This document shows positions 12,316 to 24,804 of a stretch of DNA of 64,000 nt, piece after piece. A model generated the notes under the pieces. That model was not told the DNA's origin. It worked only from the letters and a program-made list of their open reading frames with translations, and did not search any database. Source of the stretch: Nageia nagi (lineage: Eukaryota; Pinophyta); the NCBI GenBank assembly GCA_050084985.1, contig JBITNC010000002.1, positions 30,752,001-30,816,000 of the forward strand. Reading direction: 5' to 3'. The translations under genes and the position numbers were made by a program. Numbering within the stretch: the first letter of the stretch is position 1; each line of letters opens with the position of its first letter.

Positions 12316-12534
12316 AATGCATGCTTATGATTAGTACTTATTTTTAGTACTTAAACATTTATATTAAAATGATGCATGCTTATGCTTAGTACTTAATTTT
12401 TAAGTTAAAATTATGCATGCTTATGCTTAGTACTTAATTTTTAAGTTAAAATGATGCATGCTTATGCTTAGTACTTAATTTTTAATTTAAAATGATGCAT
12501 GCTTGTGCTTAGTTCTTACTTTTTTAAAGTACAT
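12316..12534 (+). repeat. 41-bp minisatellite in the copia 2 leader
   Basis: Units begin at 12371, 12412, 12453 and 12494 with a strict 41-bp period; an older, longer unit starts at 12316. The core is GATGCATGCTTATGCTTAGT followed by ACTTAATTTTTAAGTT. Each unit carries the palindrome GCATGC. Confidence 0.93.
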
Positions 12535-13414
12535 GCTTATTACTTAAAAACTTAAGTTATGATGTAATTTATTTCCTTATGCAAGAATGGACTTGTGCAA
12601 AAATTAGGAATGATGTAAAAGATGTCCTTTAGAGGTTGGTAAACAAAACCCATTGGACACTTAGTTTCAAATCTTGAATAGATAGTGTTTTACTTATGCT
12701 CTTTTACTTCATGTTTTGCACTTTGATTTATTTGTTTATGCAAGTAAAAATGTAAACATTGAAATGAGCAACCCCCCTAAAATGAACACATCTGCATGTA
12801 CATTTTGGAATATGACTTATTTGAGGAGCTATGAGGTGAGGATAGATAGACTGAAGCCTTTAAGTTCAATGATCCAAATGGTGAAAAGTTTGTACTTCTC
12901 AGTTGCCCCTAAGTCTTCTATTGGTCTGGACATAACTCCAATAGGTGGATAGACATGTGTGTAGTGATACCACATGTCTACATGTCAATTTAGGGATTAT
13001 CTTGATAACCTAGGAGGATAACTTGAAACCTAATCAAGATTAATAATTTGGCCAATCCAATAAAGATCATAACTTTGAAAAATATTAGGTACTTCTCCTT
13101 ATGAGAAATTATAATAATGACCAAAGCAAATTGGTTGAGGATTGGTAGTACTTAGGCTCCTCTTATGTGGGCATCCAGGTGAAGGCCTAATTTTTAGACA
13201 AAAAAATAAGCCTCAACAATGTCACTCTACATCTATAGTTCTTAAGATGAGAAATGTATTTAGGTACATCAATTTTTTATTTGAGTTGTAAAACATTTGC
13301 ACTAGTGAATCAAATTAGCATGTCTTAGTTAATTAAATGTAACATGTAAAACTTAACATATAATGTTGCTTATTGAACCACATGCTTATTATTTTTCATA
13401 TTCTTATGTAGCAA

Positions 13415-14430
13415 ATGGGAGACTCTTTTTTACCCAAACACATTCTTTATGGTTCTAACTTTGGAATTTGGAAACCTCAAATGAGAGTTGAGTTACAAGC
13501 AAAGAAGCATTGGTAAATAGTGAATGAGAACCTTGTACCTTCTACAAATGAGAAGACACTAGAGGCTTACAACATGAAGAATGAGTTGGCAACCTCCATG
13601 ATCTTCTATGCAATTTTAGATGATGTGCTCCTGATGATTTCCTCTTCAACCTTAGCAAAGGAAGCTTGGGATAAGCTTAAGCAAATCTACCTTGGTTCAA
13701 AATTTTCAAGAAGGTTTACCATTCTCCAAAAGTTGATTCAATCTCATCAAGGGGAAGATGAAAATATTTCCATCTACTTGAACAAAATCATTGACATAAG
13801 GACCCAAGTGGTTGCTTGTGGTTGTAATTGGATCAATTATGAGTTCATGATCTTCATCATTCTTCAAAGCCTTTCTTCAAAATTTTAAAACTTTTGATGG
13901 TTATGAAAATAAAGCTTGATGATAAAGAATAAGTCTTCTCCCTTAAGAACCTTTCAAGGCTCCTTTTGAAGCATGAGGAAACCTTTAACAAAAAGGTGTT
14001 GATTTCTTCTTCAAAGGATAATAATGTTGCTCTAAGAGCAACCAAAACTCCTTTTAAGAAGAAGTTCAACATCATAAGAAATCTTATCCTTCTTCCTCTA
14101 CAAGGTTTGAGAAAAGAGGCAATGGCAAAAATAGTAGTAGAACAATGGCAACAACAGAAATAACAATAATAGTAGCAAGAACAACAACAACAACAACCAC
14201 TTCAAGCAAAGAGATAGAAAAGGTAAAGCAAATAATCCATATCTAAAAATAAAATTTTGATGGTAATTGTAACTATTGTGACATGCAAGGTCACAAAGAA
14301 ATTGATTTCAATAAAAAGAAAAGAGAGGAAAAGAATAAAGCTAATGGAAATGTAAAGAAATTCAAAGGAAAAAAGAATATTCAAGATGATTTTGCTACAA
14401 TGCTCTACTCCATGTATCACATTTTTTCAT
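13415..14430 (+). pseudogene. copia 2 gag, degenerate
   Basis: The start at 13415 gives MGDSFLPKHILYGSNFGIWK, the usual opening of plant copia Gag (tryptophan box). After a TAA at about 13515 the frame continues for 122 codons with STLAKEAWDKLKQIY and a UBN2-type Gag fold signature. A zinc knuckle lies at 14268-14309 as C-x2-C-x4-H-x4-F: the last Cys has become Phe. Gag packages the RNA into particles. Frameshifts near 13890 and later break the product. Confidence 0.85.
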
Positions 14431-15850
14431 CTGATTGAACTATTGACTCTAGTTGCACTAATCACCTATGCTCTGAAAAGTATAAGTTTGAGAACTTTCA
14501 CAAGTATAGAAAAGATGCAATTATGATAGGTGGTAACTCTACCCTTGAAGTCTAAGGAATTAGAAATATGTTAATTCATGAGAAGGTTCTTAATAATGTG
14601 CTCTATGTTCGTAAGCTTAAGATGAACCTTATCTCTATAATCAAAGTTGCTAAAAAAGGGTACAAGTTTGAGTTCAACTCTCAATCTTGGTGCATGAAGA
14701 AAAAACTTGCCATGTTGGTTAAAGGGTCAGTAAAACATGATCTCTACATTATGGATCAAGTTCTAACAAAGATGTGTCTTGCTACAAATGTGTGTTCTAG
14801 AGTTAATATTTGGCACCAAAGTTTAGGGTACCTTAACCATAAGAGTATTCAAGTCATGAAAGACCAAAAACTTATAGAATGTTTGCCTTCAATTTCACCT
14901 TCAATTGGTCTATGTGAGAAGTGCATCCTTAGTAAGATGCATTGGTAAAAATTTGAAAAAGATAAGGCAACAAGAGTATCTCAACCTCTTCAACTTGTGC
15001 ATTCAGATTTGATGGGTTTATTTCAGACTAAGTTGCTTGAAGGAGCATCTTCTGTATTACCTTCATTGATGACTTTAGTAGGATGACCTTTGGGTATCTA
15101 CTTGAGTACAAGGATCAAACCTTTGAGAGTTTTAAGCTTTTAAGGCCTTTATTGAGAATCAAACTAAATTTAAAATCAAGATGTTGAGATTAATGATAAG
15201 GAAGAATACAATAGCAATGAGTTCAATGACTATTGTGCTAAGTATGGAATCAAGAGGCAATTTATGATTCCTTATACTCCTCAACAGAATGGTGTTTTCA
15301 AAAGGAAAAACATGATAATTATGAAAATGGATAGATGCATGTTGCATAATATTCTTAGTTTCTTATGGGGTGAAGTTGTGAGCACTGCTATTTACACCTT
15401 AAATAGGTGTCCCACAAAAATCATTCAGAGAAAAACTCCTTTTAAGGCATGGTCACAAAGAAAACTTAACATTTCATACGTGTTTTGTTGTGAAGTATTC
15501 TCCTACATTATTTATGAAAAAATAAAGAAGTTAGACAAAAAGGATGAAAAATGCATCTTTGTGAGTTATGACAATCAGCATAAAGGCTATAGGCTCTACT
15601 CTCCATCCTACAAAGCCATGTTTATTTCAAGGGATGTAAAGTTCAATGAACTTTTTAAAGAATCTACTTTGAATGAGGATGTTGATGATCTAGAGGACTC
15701 TTCAGTTGCACCTAGCTGGTTAGATATTGATGTAGATAAGTCACCTCAAGACCAAAACTCTCCAACACAAAGGGTAATAAGGAGCATGACCTTGAACAAA
15801 TCCTTATTTGCCAAGATTGATAATAAGCATAAGCTCTCAACCTTTAAATA
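14431..15850 (+). pseudogene. copia 2 protease and integrase, degenerate
   Basis: The protease motif reads TIDSSCTNHLC at about 14440, so the usual D-S-G is D-S-S. Then comes the pre-integrase block IWHQSLGYLNHKS with CEKC: the second zinc-binding His is Tyr. In the integrase core HSDLMG keeps the first Asp; the DNGGE box reads NDKEE, so the second Asp is lost; PQQNGVFKRKN replaces the catalytic Glu by Lys. The C-terminal block KKDEKCIFVSYDNQHKGYRL is well kept. Integrase would join the cDNA to the host chromosome. Two frameshifts lie near 15030-15180. Confidence 0.88.
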
Positions 15851-16763
15851 AGTTTCTAAGCACAAATGCTAGATGGAAGCCATGAAAGTGGAATATGAGG
15901 TGCTTATGAAAAAATGAAACTAGGGATTTGGTTCCTTATCTCGATGAGAAGAATGTGATTAGTAATAAGTAGATCTTCAAGATCAAGTTCAATTCTGTTA
16001 GGGATATTATGAAATACAAGACAATGTTAGTATCCAAAGGTTTTGCTCAAAAATATGATGTAGATTATGAGAAAACCTTTGCTCCCATGGCAAATATGCC
16101 TACTATGAGAATTATCCTTGCTCTTTCTACAACTCAAGGATGGAAAGTTTTTCAACTTGACATCAAGATCCCATTTCTCAATGGTGACTTAGATGTGAAA
16201 ATCTTTGTGAATCAATAAGAAGGGTTTATTATGGAAGGCAAAGAGTTCTTTGTGTGCAAGCTAAAGAAGTCATTGTATGGAATTAAGCAAGCACCTAGAT
16301 CCTGGTACAAGAAGATTTTAGGATACTATGTAGACATTGGTTTCTCTAAGTGCTATTCAGACTCCAATTTATATGTGCTCAAATGGTCTTGATTATCTTT
16401 TATATGGATGATCTTTTGATTACTAGGAATAATTATGAAATCATTCAAGAGTGCATATCCAAACTCAAGGCAAATTTTGAAATGACTAATCTTGGTCTTT
16501 TGCACTACTATCTTGGAATGCAAGTGTATCAATATAAGGATTGTACTTATATTAATCAATATAAGTATATATTAGACATCTTGCAAAAGTTTGGAATGGA
16601 GTGTAGATATGCTAGTATCCCAATCTCTTCTAGAATCATTGTTTCTCTAAGCTCCAAATCTCAATTGGCTGATGCTACAACTTACATGCAATTAATTGGT
16701 AGTCTTCTGTATTTGACTATATCTAGGCTAGATATTACCTTTGCAATGAATCTAATGGCATGA
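15851..16763 (+). pseudogene. copia 2 reverse transcriptase, degenerate
   Basis: Motifs in order are VSKGFAQKYDVDYEKTFAPM, FQLDIKIPFLNGDL, KKSLYGIKQAPRSWY and the catalytic box FYMDD at 16398-16412 (YVDD in most copia). A one-base shift near 16390 separates fingers and palm. Stops precede EGFI (16216) and lie near 15916. TNLGLLHYYLGMQV marks the thumb. Catalytic Asps are kept, but the reading frame is broken. Confidence 0.9.
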
Positions 16764-17372
16764 TTCATGTAAAAACCATATGTTGAAGACCTAAATGTTA
16801 AGAAAATCTTGAGTTATGTTGCAGGTACTAAGGATCTTACTCTCAAGTATTCTAAGTTACCCTCATTTATTCTCTCTAGATTCTCAGATTCTAATTAATG
16901 GGAAGATAGAGATGATAGAAAATCAACCTTTGCATATGTGTTTTGCATTGGTTCAGGTGCTATCTCTTGGGCTTCTAAGAAGTAGCCTATTATTTCTCTT
17001 TCTACCATAGAAGCCAAATACCATACCATGTTTGTTATAGCCCAAGAAGCTATTTGGCTAAGGCATCTTTTGAAAGAAATTAGGTATGAGCAAGTTAGCT
17101 CATTTTTGAATTCTTTAGATAATCAGTTGGCTATTTCTTTGGCTTCGAATCTTGTGTTCCATCAATGTAAAAAACATGTGGAAATCTTGGCCTATTTTAT
17201 CAAGAAAAAGGTTCTTGATGGCATCGTACACCTAGAGTATTATCCATGCACCTTGAACTCTGCTGATTTATTCACCAAGCACCTTCTAGAAGCTCAATTT
17301 TGTAAGCTTAGGGATCCTATCAAGTTGGTGAAGTTGCCTTCAAGGGGAGTGAAATTTGAATTCTTATGTTGA
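16764..17372 (+). pseudogene. copia 2 RNase H, degenerate
   Basis: After a stop the frame runs RKSTFAYVFCIGSGAISWAS, with TAG at about 16984 where a Gln (SKKQP) is expected, then LSTIEAKYHTMFVIAQEAIW, DNQLAISLASN and the C-terminal SADLFTKHL. The frame from 17028 to its natural end at 17372 is 114 codons open. RNase H removes the RNA template during reverse transcription. Confidence 0.88.
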
Positions 17373-18045
17373 ATTCATGTTTGTGATGACAACTTCACCC
17401 CTAGGAGGATTTTGTGCTGTATAGTGTTGATTTTATTGTACACCTTCATGGTAAGTTCACTTTATGTGAGTAACTTGTTGTAAAAATTTAAGAGAAAAAA
17501 GATTGGCCAATCTAGCACTATTCAGTTATCCATGTGTGAAGAACTCTTATGTGTCTTTTGTCACTATTCAATTATCCATATGTGAGGAAATCATATATGC
17601 ATGCTCTATTTTGTAATAATAATCAACATATATTTTATATACATTAGGTGACTATGAGTTTTGACTTGGCATATTTGTGATGACTTATAAAGCACTATTA
17701 ATCAGTTTGTGATGGCATTTGTTTGATTCATCTATCCTTGTTGATATGAATATGTTGCATCTAACTGATCTTGTTGTTTGAGTTACTTATAACTTGTAGG
17801 TTAATTAATTCAGGTGTGTAGACTCTTGTAGATTCTTCATGACTTCCAATTGGATGACTACTTCATGTACATTGAAACTAGTTATGATTAATGATTGTAT
17901 TTGGCAAAGTAATGAGTCTCAAACTAGATCTTTCTTACTTCACAAATATGTAAAAATTTCTCAACTATATTGTATCTATATGGAGGAGAACTCTCTTACT
18001 CTCTCTTTTTCTTCTCTCTTATTCACTCTTTCCCAATATTGCATT
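17373..18045 (+). other. copia 2 region between pol and 3' LTR
   Basis: About 670 bases with no recognised coding content, ending in a CT-rich run (17985-18040) before the polypurine tract. A 76-codon frame at 17839-18069 overlaps the LTR start and is probably chance. Confidence 0.6.
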
Positions 18046-18549
18046 AAGGGGAAGTGTTGGAATGTATAATGCATTATTGTAAAGGTTTTGTATTAATATT
18101 CTATGTAAGTTCATTAATACTTAAGGGTATCATTTGATACCTTAAGTATTTAAATGAATATGATAATGTAACTTCACTCCATGTCATGAGCATGCCCCTT
18201 GGGTAAAAGGATGTGCATGTCATGCTTTTATACAATGGGTAAAAGGATGATCCAAAGAGGGATTTTAACTTATAAATAGAATGCTCCCTCTTTATTATAT
18301 ATACCAATTTGTGGAGTAAAGTTATGCTATATGATAAAGTGTAGGAGATGAGATTAGGAGATTTGTAAGAGTTCTTATTTGTGAAAGATGTGAGATCTAG
18401 TTAGTGGATGTACTCCAAGTTGGAGGAACCACTTATGTCTTGAGTTATTTTGTGAGAATGCTTATGCTTTAGTTATGTTGATGTTATGAATGAGCTTCCA
18501 TGTGATCTTGGGAGTTTAGAGTTGCTTATGTTATAGTTCAATTCTCTCA
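18046..18549 (+). repeat. copia 2 polypurine tract and 3' LTR
   Basis: Tract AAGGGGAAG at 18046-18054 is followed by the LTR TGTTGGAATG (18055) to TCTCTCA (18549), 495 bp. TATA box at 18271-18278; the U3 hairpin recurs at 18116-18150. TSD AAATA follows directly. Confidence 0.97.
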
Positions 18550-18554
18550 AAATA

Positions 18555-21139
18555 GTCTTTGATCATGAGAGGGTTTAATATTTAATAATAAATCCATCAT
18601 GCTGGTTGGCATACTTTTTTGTAAGCTTATCCTGAGTATTGATATAATGTCTATTTTTATTCTCCCTATGTAATGCTTGGTGACACTCATAAATCTAACT
18701 TGATGCCTAGGCATTTGTTGAGGTTGCTTAATCAATTGACTCCAGTCAACTTTCAAGGATGGATTCTTATTAAAAACACACTTTATATCCACTAATTTTA
18801 TATTTTTAGACATTTTAATTTTTATTGGGTATAACATAGGATCAGTAACTGTTTATTTAGCTACCTTTTTCATTTATAGATGTGCCATATTACCTTGTTC
18901 TACAAATGGTGGCTTATCTATTTGGGTAATCAAGTATTTAACATTTTGAAGCTTGCTTTGTTAGATTTGTGTATTTGATAAGTTAAGTTATTGAATATGG
19001 GAGATAATTATTTCTAATCCTTCCATAGCTATAGTAATTTTTATCTTGGTGAAGAATTATCCCAAATCTATAGCTTGGGACTTTTGCGAGTGTGTAGGTT
19101 ATGAACTTCATGGTCCTTGTTTATCATGAATAAGTTTGAGAGTCGATATCACCTAAGGTTGGATGTATGGAGTTAGACCTTATGAGAAGACATGAATTAC
19201 TGGTATTTATATGGCCATTTGAGGGGGAGATGATGTAATAAATAATTATTGAGCTATTTCATTTTTATAACTTGGTACTTCCTCAACATTATACTCAAGA
19301 GGATTTTGAGAGCTACTTACCTTTTATGTTTGATCCCAAATCTCAATAGGAGATGGTTCATTATTCTTTTCCTTATATATTTATACAAAAGTTTGAACTC
19401 TTATATTAGTTGGATCATGTTTAAGCTCTGAGATTGGTCCCTCACCTTCATTCTCATATCCAATCTCTCTCTTCACATTAATGACAACATAAGGTCTTTT
19501 CTGTCCATCTATAAAAGATCATATAATTCTCTTATCAACCTCTTGAGGTTGAGTAAATTTAGTTTCTTTCTAATCAATAGAGTGGGATCTAGACCTTGAA
19601 GATCTTTTTTAACTTCAAGAACTATCTTCTTTAACATGAATTAGTTTTATGTATATTTTAGGCATTAGATAACTATTGTATGTCACTTGCCACTCTTTAT
19701 CTCCATTGAAGATTCCTATGTCACTTGGTATCTTCTTATCCTTAAGCCCAAATATGGGTTTGATATATGAACATTATGAGCTAATGAATATTGGTTTCAC
19801 CCTATTCTTGTTCATTCATTAAATATAAAAATAGTCTAACTTATTATGTTTGGAAACCCCTCCAATTCCATATATGGTTTTAGCTTAGATTTCATCTAAA
19901 ATTTAGGGGCTTTCACAACCATATTTTCATCCATATTTTTGTACATTTTAAAATGTGGTCTCTCTTCATATTAGAAGGTAGGAATATGTTTATTGGACCT
20001 CAAGATGGCAAGCCTCATAACTCCCACGGGTTCATAACATGGCCATGGTGAATCTAACTCATATAGATAGAATTTCTCCTTAAGAAAATATTCTATAGAC
20101 TTGTCTTGTACATATTTATCAACTATAATCAATGGAATTATTAATGGGAATGATGTTATGCTTTAAATTGCTTTTCCACAACAAACTTCATTTCAATCTC
20201 ATGTAGTTTCCTATAGTATAAACCATCATGCTTTATTAGTATTTGTGTTAGCATGTTAATAGATGTAATTTTGTATAATGAATCTAAAAATTCAAATGGG
20301 ATTATAAAAAATATAGTTGGGTTCTAATATAAGGCTAGCCAAACCAAGATGGATGAGGATTTGAACTCCCAATTCTTTTCTAATCTTCTCAATTGAGTAA
20401 ATATATGGTAATACATGAAGTTGCCCAATTAAAATCCATATTATTCCAAATAGAAGCTTTAGCCAAGGAAGTTACAAATCCATATGCCCAAAATTTCAAA
20501 TATTAGCCAAGAACTATACTTATTACAAAGACAAGTTCCTGTATCCATGAGTTTTTTAACTTCACCATCCTTAACAACTCAAGGAGGTTATCAGGAGTCT
20601 AGTAATACTCTATTTGCATAAATTATTTCATCTTATCATCAATTGTATAGAATTTATTTTGCTTAGTGAAAGATATGTTTTTATCCTTTTATGATTCCAA
20701 CTTTATGGCACTATAAATTCTTCATTTATGGATCTCATAGAATAGTCTACTAGACATACCACTTACTTCTTATTGTAAGCTAGAATTTTGTATTTCTTAC
20801 TTTTCATACATTTGGCCATATACTCAGTTAATTCAAGGTCAAAAAATAAACACAAGGAACATAGTAAACTACCCCTACCACGAAGACATATGGAATATTA
20901 TTTGTACTTGGATTTGATCTCATCCTCCCCTTGGTAGCTAGTTTTGACTTTTGATGAGCCACTCTCCATGTGTTAATAAACCTCATTGTAGAGGTATCTC
21001 TCCATAATGATTTCATTCTAGTTTTCTCATCCATATGATCATCGTGGACCTTCATAATATCATCCATGATTAGGTCCTCCCAATCATAACCCTTTATTTT
21101 CAATTCCTATATCTCCTCGCTTACTATTTTGGGTGCCAT
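18555..21139 (-). pseudogene. Tat2 extra ORF downstream of pol (sense orientation)
   Basis: On the minus strand an ATG at 21139 starts MAPKIVSEEI, followed by an open stretch to about 20828 containing FINTWRVAHQKSK and VVYYVPCVYFL. Tat1 has MATS, DTWRANTNHI and LAYYVPYELF at the same relative positions, so the two ORFs are related. Further open stretches lie at about 19580-19250 (FIDGQKRPYVVINVKREIGY) and 18837-18555. It begins about 580 bases past the integrase end, in the same sense as pol. Extra ORFs are known in Tat elements, but I do not recognise a function. Stops are many. Confidence 0.6.
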
Positions 21140-21303
21140 TGCAAAGAAAAAGGAATTCTTATCACTTCACTTTCTTTGTAGAATATGGAAAAAATATTTA
21201 GTAAGCTCAATTGCTCAAAAAGTCTCTAAGGCATTTGTGAATGATAATTCTAGAGCCTTAAGAATATAATCCTAAGCATTCATGGGAGAAAGCATCCAAA
21301 TTA

Positions 21304-21526
21304 ATTTGGGAAGTTCGTAATGTCTAACATGTAGCAACAAACAATAACCTTGATTGAACTATTTTGAAATTTGGGTAGTTGGGCACATTAAATGTTGTAG
21401 ATACATGAAGATTTTACCACCATTTGGGTAGTTCATAGTGTATAACATGTAGCAATAATAAATAACCTTGATTGAACTATTTTGAAATTTGGGTAATTGG
21501 GCACATTAAATGTTATAGATAAATAT
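21304..21526. repeat. 118-bp tandem duplication in Tat2
   Basis: Units start with ATTTGGG at 21304 and 21422 and share AACATGTAGCAA, ATAACCTTGATTGAACTATT and GGGCACATTAAATGTT. The second unit is a little shorter. It lies between integrase and the extra ORF. Confidence 0.9.
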
Positions 21527-21715
21527 TTTCTTAAGCCATCCATTGAGTTCTATGAATATAGAATTCATGATCTCAACAAACTAAAACTAATAGTAAGTGC
21601 CTATTAATTATGGTAAGTTCCTATTAATTACTATTATTAAACCATGTATTTATAATTAAAATGATATTTACATTATTTAATACAATCATCAAGTGACAAT
21701 TATACCACTCACTAG

Positions 21716-21901
21716 TGTTTTAAATGATAATTATTCACTGGAATCATGAGTTCTTGGGAGTATGATACATCCTATAACCAGTATGCATTATTGCTTAAAG
21801 ATTGTATGACTATATAAGGGTCTCTCTAGTAATAATAAAACATGTATTTCCTAGACTTTTCATGATCATCATCCCATTTCAATACAATATCTCCAACTTG
21901 G
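21716..21901 (-). pseudogene. Tat2 integrase C-terminal end
   Basis: Minus-strand text VGDIVLKWDDDHEKSRKYM, then DPYIVIQSLSNNAYWL and ELMIPVNNYHLKH, matches the Tat1 integrase tail (FELGDTILKWDEERAK, EPYIITQTMQNNAFKL, ELLVPINEIYLKHY). It is cut at 21901 by the gag-PMD element; the preceding codons resume at 51915 (WFDKKKSYDMSFQ). Confidence 0.85.
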
Positions 21902-22631
21902 TGTACACACCCAAAAATAATTTATTATTTATTTAATAAATCATATTTAGCACATTAAATGATTAAAAGGCAATAATACTAGAATCAAGATAAAATGCTA
22001 TTATATTGCACTAAAATATGATAGAACCAATGCAATATCATATACCATCATTTATATTTGAAGTTATCTTAAAATTTGAAATGATTATTTTTATTGCTAT
22101 GTGTCATATTTCACTCCTTTCTATTTCCTTGCAGGTCATAAATATGGGAGGTGAAGGTTGACATCCCTATCGACTCTCTCTCATAGGTGGTTATCCCAAA
22201 CATCAAACTTACGGTGTCTCTTGATTCCATCTATCTTGAGAATTTATTAACTCTCTTAGCTCTATTATCTCTCTCTTACGCATAACATGAAATCATCAAT
22301 CCTATGTTGTCAACGATGTATCTCTTCCATAATGCTAGCTACATGCATCTTCTAGATTGGGAGGTCCATACTTCTGGGAATGATTCGTGATACCAATCTA
22401 TAGAATATCCATTGCAAGATCATTTGAAATTTGATCATGATCCTCTAAACATTCACTATTATCTACTCTTAAGTATTATGTATACATGAGCTATAGGCAT
22501 CACTCCATATCACATTCATATGCTTCACATATATTTCTTGTAATCTGATATAAAGCTCTTATTCATTATATTCATAGACCAATTTATTTATTTGTGTATG
22601 TATTCATTAATTACATAATTTAGGATTTGCA
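21902..22631 (+). repeat. gag-PMD element 5' LTR
   Basis: Starts TGTACACACCC and pairs base for base, with roughly 12 percent differences by eye, with 51188-51909. It ends ATTTGCA directly before TTTTGGTGAACTTGATG, which is where a gypsy primer-binding site (usually TGGCGCC-like) is expected; the site is much decayed. Confidence 0.88.
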
Positions 22632-24804
22632 TTTTGGTGAACTTGATGTTCTTACAAGACTAGGTCTTGACCTAGGGCATCCTTTGGAAATTCATGAATC
22701 CATTCTCGTTATTATTCATCCCCTTACTTGAAGCTCCTTGGATAATAGCTAGAAAAAATGATAAAACTAGGGTTTGTTCTACCTATATTATATATTTGAA
22801 TGTAAAAAATCTTAAAGTATCCAAAGGGAAGATTCATTTTAATGATGTTCGAAGAAGTATTAGACATAATCTTGATCTTCCTCTATAAGAATCTCATCTT
22901 GATGGCCCTAGTGATTCTGAGTCTACAAGATCTAGCAAGAAAATGGATATTATTGGTGAAACTCCTAATCAATTTGATATTAATATTGATCAATTTGGAT
23001 TTGAAATTGTAAGCTTGAATAGCCATTCTGATGAAACTAATGGTGAACTTTTTGAGTTAGATAGAATTCCTATTCATGCTAGATCTATACAAGAAGTGCT
23101 ATTTGATAGATAAAAGTTGGAATGTTTTCTTACTCATAATGCTAAAATTGTTATTGATATTCTAACACATTATGATCTCTTAGAAGAAAACTCTATGAAT
23201 TTGAAATCATTGGATAGTTTGTTTTCATATGAAAATGCAGGTTCTACATGATGGAGAGTTCATACCATTGCTATGGATGCCACTAGCAATGTGCCTTCCT
23301 ATCAACATGATGTTGATGGCATGCCTAATGATGAGATAGATGTTCCTTCTGAAATCCATACACAACCTCCATGCAATGAAGTTGTAGACAATAGTGGAAC
23401 AAAATATGCTAATGAAGATTATGAATACCTCATCCTCAAACCTGATCACTTCAAAAGAGGTAAGTCTATTATAGGTAAGGATATCATGCAAGATGAAAAT
23501 ATTGATGATACACTAAAAAATAACTTGCTAAGATTTTTAATGATCCTTATATGCTACAATATAATTGGACATTAGAAGAACATAATATCAAAATTGTAAT
23601 TCTCCTTGAAATACAAGATACTACTAATTGGTTCTTTTGAACCTCTTAAAAAATAAATGGATGTCTTAGTTCAAATGCTTGATAAAATTGAACATGAAAG
23701 AGTAAGTAGAATTGGTCCATTTGCTATCCTTAAAGGAAATGAACATAGAAAGGCACAAATTCCACCTCAAACCCCTCCAACTCCATTGAAAGAGGAATTA
23801 ATTAAGGAAAATAAACAACAAATGGAATTAGAATTAATTACTACTGATGATGATTTCTTGTTTTTTTTAAAAAGGCCAATAACGGATTGAATTTTTACTA
23901 AAGTTCTTACTGGAAAAAAGAGTATTAAGTTTACCAAATTTAATGGTTTCCAAGATGCTAAGATTTATGTTAGGAAATTTCACAAAGAAGCTATGGAATA
24001 CATGCATGATAAAGATATGTTTGCTAAATTGTTCTCCCATAGTTTGAAGGATGAAGCATTAAAATGGTATTTTCAGCTTTCCAAAAAGAGCATTGATAGG
24101 TATAAGGATTTAATTCATCAATTTTTGCAAAATTTCAAGTTCAATATTGTTGAAAAAGTTTACTTCAAGGATTTGTGTAAGATTAAGCAATTACTTAATC
24201 AATCTATTCATGATTTTGTTAAGGTATGGGTACATATTGCTATTAATATTACCATGCCTGAGCAGGATTTGAAAGAAACATTTGCAAATGCTTTGTTACC
24301 TACATATAAATTGTTGGTAATTTCTAATCATGATATGACATTAGGGGATATGATGATGTTGTGTTTAAAAAAGAGCCATGTATTAAAAGATTATATGCTA
24401 TGCGTAATAATAGTACCCTTGCATATCAAAAGATAGTACAAAAGCCTGAAAATAATAAGAAACCTAAAGTAAATAATGTTAGTCATAAATAAAAAACTAA
24501 TTCTAAACCTAGTAGAAAGTTTACACCATTGACTGATGTTGTTGATAATATTCTTAAAATCTTATTAAAAGAAGATCTTATTGAACTTCCTCCTATTGTT
24601 GAGCCTAAGTTTCCTAATGGTGTCCCTAAAAATTTTAGATATGAGGAATTTTGTAACTATCATAGGGTTCCTAGACATCTAACACACAATTGCAAGACTC
24701 TAAGGCATCTCATACAAGATTTCATTGACAAAAAGGCTATTAAGATGAATGATGAAGCTACTGTAGAACTTGGACTTGTACATCTTGATAATTTGGGCAG
24801 TTAG
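22632..24804 (+). pseudogene. Tat-type gag, degenerate
   Basis: The + strand reads from MNPFSLLFIPLLEAPW (22694) through several interrupted frames. The Gag core is clear at 23930-24390: KFTKFNGFQDAKIYVRKFH, then FSHSLKDEALKWYFQLSK and DLKETFANALLPTYK. A zinc finger of the form C-x2-H-x4-H-x4-C follows (FCNYHRVPRHLTHNCKTL, about 24650), the pattern usual for Tat Gag rather than the C-C-H-C knuckle. About five stops or shifts break it. Gag would form the particle; a pol-less element must borrow polymerase from a relative. Confidence 0.85.

Larger units (their letters stand above)
10217..13414 (+). other. copia 2 long untranslated leader
   Basis: About 3.2 kb separates the primer-binding site from gag, far more than in compact copia elements but known for long-leader lineages. 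It has T-rich stretches, a 38-bp tandem duplication (10718-10793), a segment of higher GC (10800-11560) and a 41-bp minisatellite (12316-12534). I recognise no retroviral protein in it. Confidence 0.75.
9701..18549 (+). mobile_element. Ty1/copia element 2, complete with LTRs and TSD
   Basis: A structurally complete element of 8849 bp: 5' LTR, primer-binding site, long leader, gag, protease, integrase, RT, RNase H, polypurine tract, 3' LTR. It is flanked by a perfect 5-bp TSD AAATA (9696-9700 and 18550-18554). By hand the LTRs differ at roughly 33 of about 490 aligned positions plus small gaps, so insertion is not recent. It sits inside the Tat2 extra ORF. Coding regions carry stops, frameshifts and lost catalytic residues, so the copy is non-autonomous. 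Confidence 0.97.

Noticed and set aside
15264-15851. 195-codon ORF as a host gene
   Set aside because: It is the copia 2 integrase C-terminal half.
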